From the NCBI GenBank assembly GCA_030407085.1, contig CM059587.1:77613001-77677000 (forward strand): DNA of 64,000 nucleotides, read 5' to 3'. Made by a program: the position numbers and the translations under genes. Positions 23,905 through 35,700 of the stretch are shown one piece after another. Each line of letters opens with the position of its first letter. The stretch's first letter is position 1. This stretch comes from Trichopria drosophilae (taxonomy: Eukaryota > Arthropoda > Insecta > Hymenoptera > Diapriidae). Below the pieces are notes generated by a model. That model worked only from the letters and a program-made list of their open reading frames with translations. It was not told the DNA's origin and made no database searches.

Positions 23905-24960
23905 CTTCTTCTCTCTAAAAAATGCTGGTGTAAAGTCACTGAGGGAATTGTAAAATTACACCGCAATGTTACGGCCTATATGGTAAAATCGCATCTCTGA
24001 TAGTGGCAAAATTACAATTCTGCTGAGTATTTTACTACGATAAATGTAAATTACTACAAAAATTGTAAAATTGTAGTTAATTTAATTACCCACTCTGAGA
24101 GTAGTTATTTTACTTCTCTCAACATTACTATTCGTCTGAAAATCACAACCAATATGGTAAAACTACAATTTTCTATAGTTTCTTGGAATACGACTAAATG
24201 AGGTGGTTGGAGATATATCCTGAAGAAGCAAAGAGAAGTAAAAACAAATTGTTACTAAAAAAGTATATTCTTTTTTTAGAAAACTTCAAAATATTAAAAT
24301 AAGTGATGTGATTGACACTAAAGTTTATAAACATTTCTATATCTTTTATGTAACAAACAATTACTGTGATGTCTATTTTATAAGTGTTTATTTCGTTTTA
24401 TAATTTAATAAATTAAATGCATTTCTCGAAAAATCAGTTATTTTTGTATCTTGAAACCCTTTGAAAGTACCATTAAAAACACTACAAAATATATTTATAA
24501 TCTTTACAGACTACTTAACCTTTGAATGCAAGAGCCAAATCCGAATGTAATTTTACACCAGAAATGGCGACTCAGGCAGCAGAATAATCAAAAAGTTCAT
24601 AATGAACTCAAAATGTTCTGGCCAGATGACCCTCTTTTTGTGGTTTTTCTGAACATGATGTCATTATGACGTCTTTATGAACTCATGTTCAGAAAAACCT
24701 CAGAAAGTGGGTCATCTGACCTTTTTTAGATAACATTTAGAGTTCGTTGTGAACTCTTTGATTATTCTGCTGCCTCGAGATGTTACTGCGATAATTGTAA
24801 TTTTAGGTCGAGTACATTTACAATTTCGGTGAACTACAGTAGTCCCTCTTTAAGTCGTATACCCCTCCGGGCAACGCATATATAACATATTTTTCCCCTG
24901 AGGGATTCTCCCACCAGTTGCTGGTTGAAAGGCTTGCGCTGTACCATTGTAAAATTACAT
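23905..24960. repeat. Dispersed repeat, uninterrupted copy
   Basis: This joins the sequences seen at 10660-11011 and 11478-12205 without the 466-bp CCCTGGCGAAA element between them. It shows the ancestral state of the repeat. The ends contain 'gtgtaaagt' and 'aaattttttacggtg', which could be worn terminal repeats, but family and boundaries are uncertain. Confidence 0.8.
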
Positions 24961-25869
24961 CGAAATTTTTTACGGTGTGGGCAAATCAACAGATTTTTTA
25001 ACTTTATGCTTTAAGAAAAAAAAAATTTTTTTTCGCTGGCACACATTTAAAATCAACCTGAGCCCATTCCTAAACATATAAAATGTAGAAAAAGCGGAAC
25101 GTTACGACTTGTAAAGAATTGTTCCAGCACAGGAGGTACAACGTGACATAAAATTATATCTTCGAACCAAACATATTTCTTTATGCGGAAAACAGTTGAA
25201 ATTTGTTACTCGGGGTAATTTAAGTTGCTGATCACGAAGCCATCAATAGACATTCTGAATGCAAGATGGCGACTTCAATATGGCAGACCGAATTTGTAAG
25301 AAGTTGGACTGAATACGTAAAAAGATAGAACAATTTCAAATTGGGTACTCATTGGTTTTCCTGATCTTCGATGGCAAATTCGATACCAAATTTTCTAACT
25401 TCGACCGAGTTAATAAAATAGATATAACCAATACAAGTTAAACTTACATCGAGTTAAAATTATCTAAACATTATCAACTTGTTTTAATACAATGTAGACA
25501 ACGTAAATTAGTCAACTAATTATCAGTAACTTATATATTCGCAGGGTTATCCAATTTTTGTTTGAATTTAGGTTTGTAATATAACAATTTTAGCAGTTAA
25601 AATTTATTTAAGTCGATTTAAGGGGAGGATCCGGCTCAAAATCGGATATGAGAAATTCAATAATAATACAATAAAAACTGTACAACATTTTTGTGACAAT
25701 TATTTTTTTTTTTTTTCGAAAAAAATGGAACTTTTAAAATTAATTTAGCGGGTTTTAATAGCCTTTTTTCGAAAAAAAAAATTTTTCTCGTTAAACGTTT
25801 AATTTTGCTATATTTCGCCCAAATTCGTGAATAAAATACTATTTCTTAATTTTGTAAGATATTTTATTT
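24961..25869. other. No gene; scrap of TTAA-type element at 25220-25320
   Basis: The words 'tgctgatcacgaa' and 'caagatggcgacttcaatatggcagacc' at 25220-25300 match the internal repeats of the element at 12404-13538. Otherwise unassigned. Confidence 0.4.
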
Positions 25870-26616
25870 ATATAAATTGCCGTACAAAAGCCGTACAAAA
25901 GCGCTTAGGATGCTGGGGTTTATACGGAGGACAACTTCGGACTTTAAAGACCCTCATACTATTTCGTATCTGATACGCGCACTAGTATTACCGCATTTAA
26001 CTTGCATCTCCGATCTGGTCTCCATATACCCAATTAGACATTAATATGCTAGAGGGGGGTACTTCGAAAATCCCTGAGGTTCCTTACTTTTAAGTCAGGA
26101 CATCCTATGTCGCATCTCGACCACAGCTATAATGCCATTGCCAATCAGTTTAAGTTCCCTACTATAAAATCACTACATTCATATCATGATGTATTGATTG
26201 TGTATCGTATTTTAACATCTTTATCGGATACCAATTTATCTACATTATTTCCACACAGAACCAATCCATACTCCATTTCGTAATCCTCGTACCATCTCGG
26301 AATCTACTCTCAAAAGTAACTACTTATTCTTTTCTCCGGTTCCACGACTTAAGCGAGCATGGAATGCATTAAATAATAATATTCGAGAAGTTAGTTCGTA
26401 TGCGAGATTCAAAATATTGTCAGCGGATAATTTATTTAGATATTATGAATAAATGTGAAAACTAATTAAGCTTCAGTCAACGCTATGTTACTAGTATATA
26501 GGAAATATGTCGTTTTATTGTAATTCTTCTTTTTTGGCGTAAAAAGGTATAATTGTATACTTGTTTATATGTTTAAAGGGCAGAAATGCCCGTATATAAA
26601 TAAATAAATAAAAAGA
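25870..26616 (+). mobile_element. LINE 3' fragment (RT C-terminal region), dead
   Basis: Translated fragments resemble the region after the RT core of LINEs: a 'LGFIRRTTSDFKDPHTISYLIRALVLPHLT'-like stretch (here 25905-26010) and the usual C-terminal ending with WNALNNNIREVSSYARF near 26350-26440. It is broken by several stops and shifts. It ends in an A-rich tail (AAATAAATAAATAAA) at about 26596-26612. It is a 5'-truncated insertion of a different LINE from the one at 28070. Confidence 0.7.
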
Positions 26617-26695
26617 TATACCGGGTGTACGAAAAGTCCCGGGATTAAATGGCAACATCCAGCTGTCCCGGGACTTTTATATATACATATAAGGG
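26617..26695. mobile_element. Small hairpin element around CCCGGGACTTTT
   Basis: 'gaaaagtcccggg' and 'cccgggactttt' face each other across about 25 bp, following 'taccgggtgtac'. It could be the fused ends of a mariner-type element with most of the body lost. Confidence 0.5.
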
Positions 26696-26879
26696 TGTAT
26701 CGAATTTTTTAAAATCGAAGTGAGTAGTGATAAAACGATAGTTTAAGATGCCCTATTCACGAAAAAAAAAATATATAAAAAAATAAAAAAATATCTAGCA
26801 TTCGCGCATGCGCGTCAAAAACGGCGTTTATTGGGTGTTTTTTATTATTTTTCCTGTAACTTTGCAATTTTTTTGTTCC

Positions 26880-27335
26880 TTGACTTTTCTTATCTTAAAT
26901 TGTGCCAAGAGTTTGCTTCTTTAAGACCCAAATTACAAAAAAAATTTTGAAATTTTTTCGCGCCTCTGAAAAATCGCTAAATATGACCATTTTTGCCCCG
27001 TAACGATAATCCGCTATAGCAAACCTGGTAAAAAACTGGCTATTCAAAAAAATATTATTTGACAATATGATTTTGATGTATTTTGGTCTCCTGATTACGA
27101 ATATGATGCCAGAAATTGGCGCTCGTCAATATTTCGGCCGCCATCTTGAAAAAATAGCCAAAAAAACGCGATTTTTTTCAATTTTTTTTTTGCATTTACA
27201 TATTGGAACAGTATTTTATGTAACAGGCGTACGGTTTTCTCGGCATTATGTTTGTTTTGAAGACCTAAAACTAGTCATTACTGATGAGCGGCTACATTAT
27301 CATCCGCGGACGATAATGTAACATTATAGTCCTAT
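26880..27335. repeat. Left arm of a 4-kb inverted repeat
   Basis: Matches 30757-31200 in inverted orientation over about 430 bp, from 'gatcatccgcggacgataatg' at the inner end to 'cgcgcctctgaaaaatcgc' and beyond at the outer end. The 84-residue frame here (27067-27321) has a mirrored partner in the other arm, but its sequence has no protein character. Confidence 0.85.
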
Positions 27336-28069
27336 GCGCATGCGCACTTGTTCATGATGTAACATTAAGTACCTGTGCACTTGCGCATTCAGTATTCTTC
27401 TATCGACTTGCGCCAACGCTTGGTGCATCGTTTACCTCGGAAACCATAGTCCTGTTACATAAAATATCGCGTGTAACATGTAACTAAAACCATTCTGGTC
27501 GTTGCATGTGTTCTCGGTATGTACTCGTCGGCCCGCTATCGCTGCGACTCGAACCGGGAGCACCATACTCGGACCAGAATGACAGTTTTAGTTCCATGTC
27601 ACACAATATACTATATTTCATTACAAGGCCGTAAAGGTGGATTTCACGGCGCGAAAGTGATCGCAGCTTGCGAGGACTGGCGAAGCCCGTCCGAGTATCG
27701 ACCGATCACATGAGGCCGTGAAATCTTACGACCGAGTGACGAACATTATTTATTGTACTAATAAGAGCCGGAAAATTCATTGTATGCTCTCGCAATTCGA
27801 AGCAGTGAAACATTCGGCAATATTTCGGCCGACATCTTAAAAAAAACACTCAAAAAACGTGATTTTTTCAAGTTTTTTTTTTGGAATAAATCTAAAAAGA
27901 CGCTACTATTACTTCGGATTATTAGGGATCATCTTTAATTCACGTACAAATACTTATATTATGAGCTCAAATTTTATATAGCACTATTCATAAATCCCAA
28001 ATAAATCATAAATCCCGTCCTTATGTAAATGTAAAGGCTACATTAATAAATAAGTTTCCTTAAAAGGTA
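27336..28069. other. Between inverted arm and LINE; no gene
   Basis: Contains a GC-richer piece at 27500-27720 in which 'ggatttcacggc' and 'gaccgatcacatgaggccgtgaaatc' form an inverted pair. Nothing here encodes the endonuclease expected upstream of a LINE RT. Confidence 0.4.
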
Positions 28070-30139
28070 TTGATATTCAAAATTAAAAAATTCACAGCCC
28101 AAAAACAAAGCCCTATGAGATCAAACGCTGAGACACGTATCCTTTTTTTTTTTTGTTTAAAGAATAAAAAAAAATTGTCGTTAAAAATTCTTTATCAACA
28201 AGCAAAACTACACCTCTTAAATGAATACCTCTACGCTAAGTATTTAAAATATCGAAATACATTAACATCGTCTATAAAGAAGGCAAAATCTATCTATCAT
28301 GCCTCAAAAATCACACAAAACAGTAATCCTACAAATATGTGGAAAACTGTCAAAGAAATAATAAACCCTTCAAAGAAAACCAACTCAATCCAAGAAATAT
28401 TAATCGACAGAGAAAGAATTAGTGACAAATCTAAGATAGCTACCGAGTTCAATAATTTTTTTTCATCCATTGGGGGTACTCAAACATCACAGACCCTTTC
28501 TACTGAAGAAGCAAGTCGAGAAATATCATACAAACCGAACTTTCAGCGCATAACACACTCAATGTATCTAAAAGAAGCTACCGAACATGAAATTTTGAAA
28601 TATATAAATCAACTAAGAAATGATGCAGCTCCAGGCATAGATGAAATTACTTCGAAAACATTAAAGATATGTGGTAATTATATTGTTAAACCTCTTGCCT
28701 ATATAATTAACTTATCTTTTAAAATTGGTATCTGCCCTGAACACTTCAAAAAAGCCGTCATTGTTCCAATTTACAAAAGTGGAAAAAAAGACTTAATGCA
28801 GAATTATAGGCCGATAGCATTATTGCCTTGTGTCTCAAAAATCTTTGAGAAATGCCTTAAAGAACGAATTTGTAGCTATCTAAAATATTCAAAAATATTA
28901 CATCCATCACAACATGGATTTCAAACTGGGAAATCTACAAACACAGCAATAGCTACACTAACTGAAAACATATATAAAGCATTAGACGAAGGAACACCCG
29001 CAGTTGCATTATTCATTGATTTGGCCAAGGCATTCGATACACTGAATCATAACATCTTACTCAATAAACTTGAAATGTATGGATTTCGAGGAAATGTGTA
29101 TAGGCTACTAAAAAGTTATCTTACCGACAGAAGACAGATTGTAAAGATACAAGATCATTATAGTAATCAAATTACAACAACTTGTGGCGTACCGCAGGGA
29201 TCGATACTTGGACCACTATTATTTATAATCTATGTCAACGATATCTATACTTCCGAAATCCAAGGAGACATTATATCTTACGCTGATGACACTGCTATAA
29301 TATATAAAAGTTGCACATGGACCGAAGTCTTGGAAAACATCCGTACAGAACTTCCGAAAATAAAAAACTGGTTTGCTGCAAATAATTTAACAATGAATAT
29401 AAAGAAAACACAAGCAGTAGCTTTTGGATGCTATTACGATAGCCTTCCTACCACGAATAAAATAACTATACACGAAGAAAATTGTACACATCAACGTGCT
29501 TGCACCTGTTTACATATTAAGATTGTGAATTCCGTGAAATATTTGGGCATAACCATTGACAGCCACCTTCGGTGGGATATACATATGAACAATATTCTTC
29601 TAAAACTTCGCTATATACCATGTATATTCTATAAATTACGAACAATTTTAAATATAAAACAACTCAGGATTATCTATTACGCTTTAGTAGATTCTATACT
29701 GTCATATGGTATTATCGGATGGGGTGGAAGTAAAAATAATGTCTTACAACATCTGCAAACTGTACAAAATACGGTTCTGAAAGTTATATACAAAAAAAAT
29801 AGAAGATTTTCCACCAAGCAACTATATGCAAATAGTCAATTTCCAACCCTCAAACAAAAATTTTATATTGCTGCGGTGCATCACGGTTTCACTGATAACA
29901 CCATCACACTTCTATCAGAAACCGAAAATCACAGGATCTCAAGAAGTCGAACTAATAATAAATATAGAGTCCCTAAATTCGTAAGAACCATTGGAAGAAG
30001 ATGTCACACATACTTTGCTGCAAAAATTTTAAACGATATACTTCCATCCACTAGAAATAATTTAATAAAAATGCAGTCAAGACAGAGGAAAAGAAAAATT
30101 AGAGAAACTATCCTGTCTACATCAATAGATCTACACTAA
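28070..30139 (+). CDS. Reverse transcriptase of a non-LTR retrotransposon (Jockey/CR1-like), 5'-truncated
   Basis: One open frame of 689 residues. RT motifs occur in order: YRPIALLPCVSKIFEK (RT1-2), FIDLAKAFDTLNH with the motif-A Asp at residue 317, GVPQGSILGPLLFIIYVND (motif B), YADD at residues 404-407 (motif C), and the thumb region with SVKYLGITIDSHLRW. All three catalytic aspartates are present. No apurinic endonuclease domain or gag-like ORF1 is found upstream, so the copy is 5'-truncated or the frame breaks off. The frame opens with a non-ATG codon and the first ~50 residues may not be real. The lack of stops points to recent insertion. Confidence 0.9.
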   Translation: MIFKIKKFTAQKQSPMRSNAETRILFFFCLKNKKKLSLKILYQQAKLHLLNEYLYAKYLKYRNTLTSSIKKAKSIYHASKITQNSNPTNMWKTVKEIINPSKKTNSIQEILIDRERISDKSKIATEFNNFFSSIGGTQTSQTLSTEEASREISYKPNFQRITHSMYLKEATEHEILKYINQLRNDAAPGIDEITSKTLKICGNYIVKPLAYIINLSFKIGICPEHFKKAVIVPIYKSGKKDLMQNYRPIALLPCVSKIFEKCLKERICSYLKYSKILHPSQHGFQTGKSTNTAIATLTENIYKALDEGTPAVALFIDLAKAFDTLNHNILLNKLEMYGFRGNVYRLLKSYLTDRRQIVKIQDHYSNQITTTCGVPQGSILGPLLFIIYVNDIYTSEIQGDIISYADDTAIIYKSCTWTEVLENIRTELPKIKNWFAANNLTMNIKKTQAVAFGCYYDSLPTTNKITIHEENCTHQRACTCLHIKIVNSVKYLGITIDSHLRWDIHMNNILLKLRYIPCIFYKLRTILNIKQLRIIYYALVDSILSYGIIGWGGSKNNVLQHLQTVQNTVLKVIYKKNRRFSTKQLYANSQFPTLKQKFYIAAVHHGFTDNTITLLSETENHRISRSRTNNKYRVPKFVRTIGRRCHTYFAAKILNDILPSTRNNLIKMQSRQRKRKIRETILSTSIDLH

Positions 30140-30402
30140 TTATAATTAATATCTATGAGATGCGGCTCCACCGTTTTCTACACCATGTTGAAGACCACAC
30201 CATCGTCCAAAATATCCTGAGTGCGGACAAGTGATATTTTTCACTTTTGCTCTCAGCGTAAAAATTGAGCAATACATAAAATTAAAATTCCGATTTATCG
30301 TGTATATAAAGAAATTTTTTATTTTTATAAAATGTTAACATATATGTACTAAAGTGTTATAGCTCAATAAAGTTTATTATTATTATTATTATTATTATTA
30401 TT
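30140..30402 (+). mobile_element. 3' UTR and ATT tail of the LINE
   Basis: An AATAAAG lies at about 30365 directly before a run of ATT units (to 30402). This is the 3' end of the retrotransposon whose RT ends at 30139. A microsatellite tail instead of poly(A) is known for several LINE clades. Confidence 0.75.
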
Positions 30403-30756
30403 CGAAATGCACTTCTGGGGTTCTCCTTGTAAGTTCATTCTTTAATGCTTAGTTTTAAATTAAGTGTGTATTACGTTTGTTAACGCAAAACAGTGCGTGC
30501 TACCGAAAAAGAAGTAAAACCTGTAATTATAATCATCTTTTTTATTTTATAAGAATATAGTAAAATGTTGGAATTAGAGGTGTAGGAAAAAATGATTCTG
30601 TAAATATTGTTTCTTTTGAAATATAAACGCAATACACCAGAAATGGTTAAATAATATCGATATTTTAAACTTAAAACATATTGTTTTACCATACGATGTA
30701 CATTTGGAAATACTCAATCGCATTTTACGTTCTCGCAGTAACAAAACAGAGTTCTT
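30403..30756. other. No gene seen
   Basis: AT-rich DNA between the LINE tail and the right inverted arm. A 70-codon frame on the minus strand (30480-30692) is not convincing. Confidence 0.4.
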
Positions 30757-31200
30757 ATTACATTATCGTCCGCGGATGATAATGTGGCTGCTCATCAGTA
30801 ATGACTAGTTTTAGGTCTTTAAAACAAACATAATGCCGAGAAAACCGTACGCCTGTTACATAAAATACTATTCCAATATGTAAATGCAAAAAAAATTGAA
30901 AAAAATCACGTTTTTTGGCTATTTTTTCAAGATAGCGGCCGAAATATTGATGAGCGCCAATTTCTGGCATCATATTCGTAATCAGGAGACCAAAATACAT
31001 CAAAATCATATTGTCAAATATTATTTTTTCGAATAGCCAGTTTTTTACCAGGTTTGCTATAGCGGATTATCGTAACGGGGCAAAAATGGTCATATTTAGC
31101 GATTTTTCAGAGGCGCGAAAAAATTTCAAAATTTTTTTTGTAATTTGGGTCTTAAAGATGCATACTCTGGGCACAATTTCACCCATTAAGTTTTTTTTTA
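30757..31200. repeat. Right arm of the 4-kb inverted repeat
   Basis: Inverted copy of 26880-27335 with a few percent difference. The inner end is the palindromic 'cattatcgtccgcggatgataatg' (about 30760-30785). Together the arms look like a fold-back element whose centre now holds the LINE. Confidence 0.85.
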
Positions 31201-32761
31201 ACATTGGACGCCGGAAAATTAATGCATCCTATAAATAGGCCTTTTCATTTAAGGATCTAGCTCTTTCCATTCTAGTTGTTTTGAGCACATTTCATACTGT
31301 ATAAAAGTAATGTATTACGTATATAAGCTCGGAAGAAACAAATTACAATCCTGAAATGAGGATGCCTATTAAAACTAGAATTAATGTGTAAATTTCATCG
31401 TTGGGTTGAGATTTTACAACGCGAGCCGGAAAATTGCCCATAACCTGTAAAAACTACGGTTAACCTACAAATTTAATCGTTCGATTGGAACTTTCAAACA
31501 CGGGCTGGAAAATCGCCCATAACCTGTAAAATGATGTTATCCGAAAGTAAAAGTTCGAGACTAGGTAGTAATTTTACATTCCGATTGTAAAATCACTGCG
31601 TTAGAGGTTGGTCATTTTCGAGCCCACACTCCACGTTGTAATTTTACACGATTTTTTTTACAGTGTAGTCTATTTAAATGTTTGAGAAATTGAAAAGTCG
31701 AACTAAGATGTAAAAAAAAAAGTGACGATCGGGTTGAGAGAGAACGTTTCGGGATGTCGTCGGGTTAGGAAGTTCGCGTCGCGATCGGATCGTCACCGCG
31801 GGATCGGAATAAAGTTGATTTTTAGTTTCTGACCGATCATATTGCGCGTTTTATTTGAAGCCCTTCCACCAGTCGTTACATATACATTCTGTTATGTACT
31901 TTGGTGTTGTCCAGATCTACTGTATTTTGCTTTTTATGTTTGAAAGTTATGTGATGCCATTTTACCATCGTACAACTTTGACATGGACGGTAATGTAAAC
32001 GAGAAAAAACGAACTTAAGTTGAATTTACAACTATGAATTCGGGCCTAAAAAAATATATTCAAGCATTAATAAAAGTATAATTGTCACTTCCTTCTAGGA
32101 ATAAATAACTTTCATTTACTTTGTTAATAAATAAATACAAGAAAACGCAATACAGCGTGTGTCAGTCATGTGGGTTCACACAAAATGTGTAATGTATGCC
32201 GGAAATGTGTAATGTGAATTCACTGTGATTCGGAGGCGAGAGACGTGCATGCGCAGCACGGAACTGCCTATCATGAAGGCTGCACAATGACATCATTACG
32301 TGAATTCACGTCGTGAGCCCATCATGAGTCGCACCCAATGTTATCTGGGGTGTTGTGGTTTTACGAAACCATTTTTTACAGTGTACACACCCGGTATATC
32401 AAATTCCATTCTCAGTTACTCATTACTCCGTTGCAATACATTGGCGCTGACATCAGTGTGTACATAGCTCATTATGTATGCATGTGTTGCGCACACATAC
32501 AGTACACCTAACACGCAATCTGTTATTAATTTGTGCCCTCTGATGCCTCTGCCACAAAACAGACCGTTTGTCAGTTATTTGTCATCATCACCATGGTGTT
32601 TGGTAATTGATACACCATGTGTGACCTATATTCCTAGTGTAACAAAATAATATTCGTCGAAACAAGTATAAAAGAAATAAGCTGTTCCTATTCAACGATC
32701 TAATATGGGTATCGAATGATACTTCATCCGATTGATATCTATTGATTGCAAAATTGCAAGA
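31201..32761. other. Upstream region of the ankyrin-PRANC gene
   Basis: Non-coding. It holds repeat scraps with 'aattttacacgattttttttacagtgta' near 31645-31672 and 'ttttttacagtgtac' near 32368, both typical MITE ends. A GC-rich piece at 31735-31870 ('gggatgtcgtcgggtt' ... 'aataaagttga') might be a solo LTR end. The promoter of the ankyrin gene is not identifiable. Confidence 0.4.
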
Positions 32762-35700
32762 ATGGAGAAGGATAGCGTCATAAATGCAAATATACTTACC
32801 GCTATACATGATGGATCGTTGAAAACGGTACAAGAAATAATTAGTGCTGTCGGTTTGTCTCGTATCAAGTGCTGGGACAACGGTTATGAGTTATTATATC
32901 AATCGCTGGTAAATCACCAAACAGAAATCGCCGAATGGCTTTTATTTCAAAATTGCAAAGTAAACGGACCTGACCCTCGTGATCATTACAATACGCCACT
33001 TCACCTAGCTATTCTCGACAGCAATGTAAGGATTGTTAGATTACTTTTAGAAAGGAAAGCTGACGTTCATGCTAGAAGCATAACTGGCTGTACAGCTTTT
33101 CACATTGCTTTTTTTATGAACGGAATAGACGAAATAAAGAAACTTCTAGTACAATACGGGGCTGATATAAACGCCAATTTATCCTGTACAGATAATTTAC
33201 GAGAGCCATACCTACGAGTCGATGTAGGTAGAGAAAGTTTCTTAATCGACAAGAAAACTAAATGTTATAGAAACGGAGGTGTCAAAGGTTTCAATATACT
33301 TTATTTAGCTATATTAGAAAGAAGGCCTGATTGGGTCGCAGAGATTTTAAGCTACGGACTGGATGTGAAAAATAAACAAAACAAAGCTGCGTTTTTCCAA
33401 GCTTTATATTGCTCAGGACCGAAAATTGTAAAAATTGTCAAACTTTTGAAACATCATTTTTTCGTTAGCGACGACGATATAAACAATCGTGAATTAATTT
33501 TCAAGTGCATTCGAAGTGGCCATACCGATATCGTTAGAGACATTTTAAAATTTGGTGCAAGTGTTAATGTGCAGTGCGATCCTAAATTTTGCTGCGAGAA
33601 CGTCTGTACGTTACTTCATACCGCTGTCAAGTATGGAAGAACCAAGATCATCGAAATGCTCATCAATCACGGCGCTAACGTAAACGCTAAAAATAAAAAA
33701 GGAATAGTACCGATCTACTATTCCATTAAAAATGAAGATATAGAAACGACTATTTTTTTGTTATGTTACGGTGCAAATCTCCGAGGGATATCTGCATGTT
33801 TCAGCGCTGATAATTCTAAGAACAATCAAGTATCGGACGGACTTCCTTTACACTCTGCAGTTTTAGAAGAAGACGATCGATTAGTAAAGCACCTTTTAGA
33901 AAAAGGAGTCGACCCCAATGCCGTCGATCGTAAAGGTCGAAGTGCGCTTCATTTAGCTATAAACAAATTTCCGTCGTTTATACAATTGGAAATTGTTAGG
34001 CATCTGTTAGAGTACGGCGCAGACGTCGATGTACTTAACCAAAATGGAAATACTGTTTTGTACATAGCAGTTCAGCAACGAAATGCAAAAATAATTACAG
34101 AAATCTTAAAGCATAAACCTAACCTCAACAATAAAAGTAACAAATCTGCATTCAAGTCGGCTATTTTAAACTCGACAGGAATGGATGAAATTTTGGAGTA
34201 TTTTCGTATAAATGGATTTCACGTGGATCGTGATTTTATAAACAATTTTCGTCTTCTGTTGACGTGCACTGTAAACGGTCACACTTGGATTCTTGAGGAA
34301 TTATTAAAACATGGTACAAACCCAAACATTTCGTGCGACGATTCTTGTTCTTGTAACGAAGGATGTAGCGTATTTCATGGCATTGCTATTATTAATCCCA
34401 GCTTATCGAAAAACATTGTAGAAACTGTCAAACTGCTTCTAAAATATGGTGCCAATATTAACATAGCTGATAGAACCGGTATGAGACCGATCGATTGTGC
34501 CGTCAAGTACCAGAATGTACAAATGGTCGAACTGTTTTTAAAAAATGGAGCGCAGGTGGAAGATAATGTTTCATGGAAATTACTGCGAGATTCGGTTCGA
34601 TTTGGGCAGTGGGATTTGTTGAAACTATTTATTAACTATGGTGCGGATGTAAATTTTATGGACGAGAATGGTAGGACGCTGGTATGTCATGCGTTGGAGA
34701 ACAACAAAAAAGAAATTTTGCAATTATTGTTGAAGAAAGGAATTAACCTAAAAGACAATTGTATGCCGTTACTTACCGCAGCTAGAATGGGAAATAGAGA
34801 ACTGGTTGAGGAATTTTTGAGAAGGGGGGCTGATGTAAATTTTCGTGACAAATACGGGACTACTGCGCTTCATTTCGCAGTGTGGAACAACGATGAAAGT
34901 TTACTTAGATTTTTTATTTCTAACGGAGCTCGTGTTTACGCCTCGGAAAGTGACAGGAAAGCAATTCTTCTTGACGCTCCTAACAAGGAAGATGACGAAC
35001 GTCGAATGAAGAGAATATTTACAACCCCTCTTCATATCGCAGCGGCAGATAATGCTAAATTAAACATCTTAAGGATGTTGTTGGAACTTAACGAAACTGA
35101 CGTTAATTGCAAAGACGGACAGGCCAACACACCGTTTCATGTAGCGTCAAGACTTAATCAGCTTGAGACAATTGAAACGTTATTGGAATACGGAGCCAAT
35201 ATAGCAGCGGTGAACAATATGGGTTATTCCCCTTTTCATTCGTACTTACATAGCGGCTCTTCGAAGCTGCTTATCGGATACAATTCAGAATTTCAGAAAC
35301 AGTATCACCTCGAAGTGAAAAATAAACTTGTTTGTGTGCATTGGGAGAGTATGGTGGAATTTTTCATTAAGCATGTCGTCAAGGAAAACGCAACTAACGA
35401 TGTCATGAAATGTCGCGCTATGGATAATATCTTTACGACGTATTATCGCTTTTATAACCAGTGCCAGAAAGAGATCGAGAGTATGAAAGATGAACAAATT
35501 TGCAAAAATTTATCTGTTCATGACTTGTTTTGTAAAAGTATAAGAGCATTGACGGTCCACGTAAGGAAAGAAGAGGTTCTTAATATTTTTAATTCGAATA
35601 TAATTAAAGAAAAATTTCCTATTTATGCTGATATTTTAACGAAACAATTTAAAAAATCTGAAGAAAGGAAGGAATTATTAGAAGCTGGTGAGATTCTTTT

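Noticed and set aside
27067..27321. 84-residue frame, mirrored at 30758-31009
   Set aside because: It lies in the arms of an inverted repeat and has no domain or conserved pattern; the duplication explains the second copy.
31735..31870. Solo LTR upstream of the ankyrin-PRANC gene
   Set aside because: Only a polyadenylation-like word and GC shift were seen; no TG...CA boundaries or flanking duplication could be fixed.
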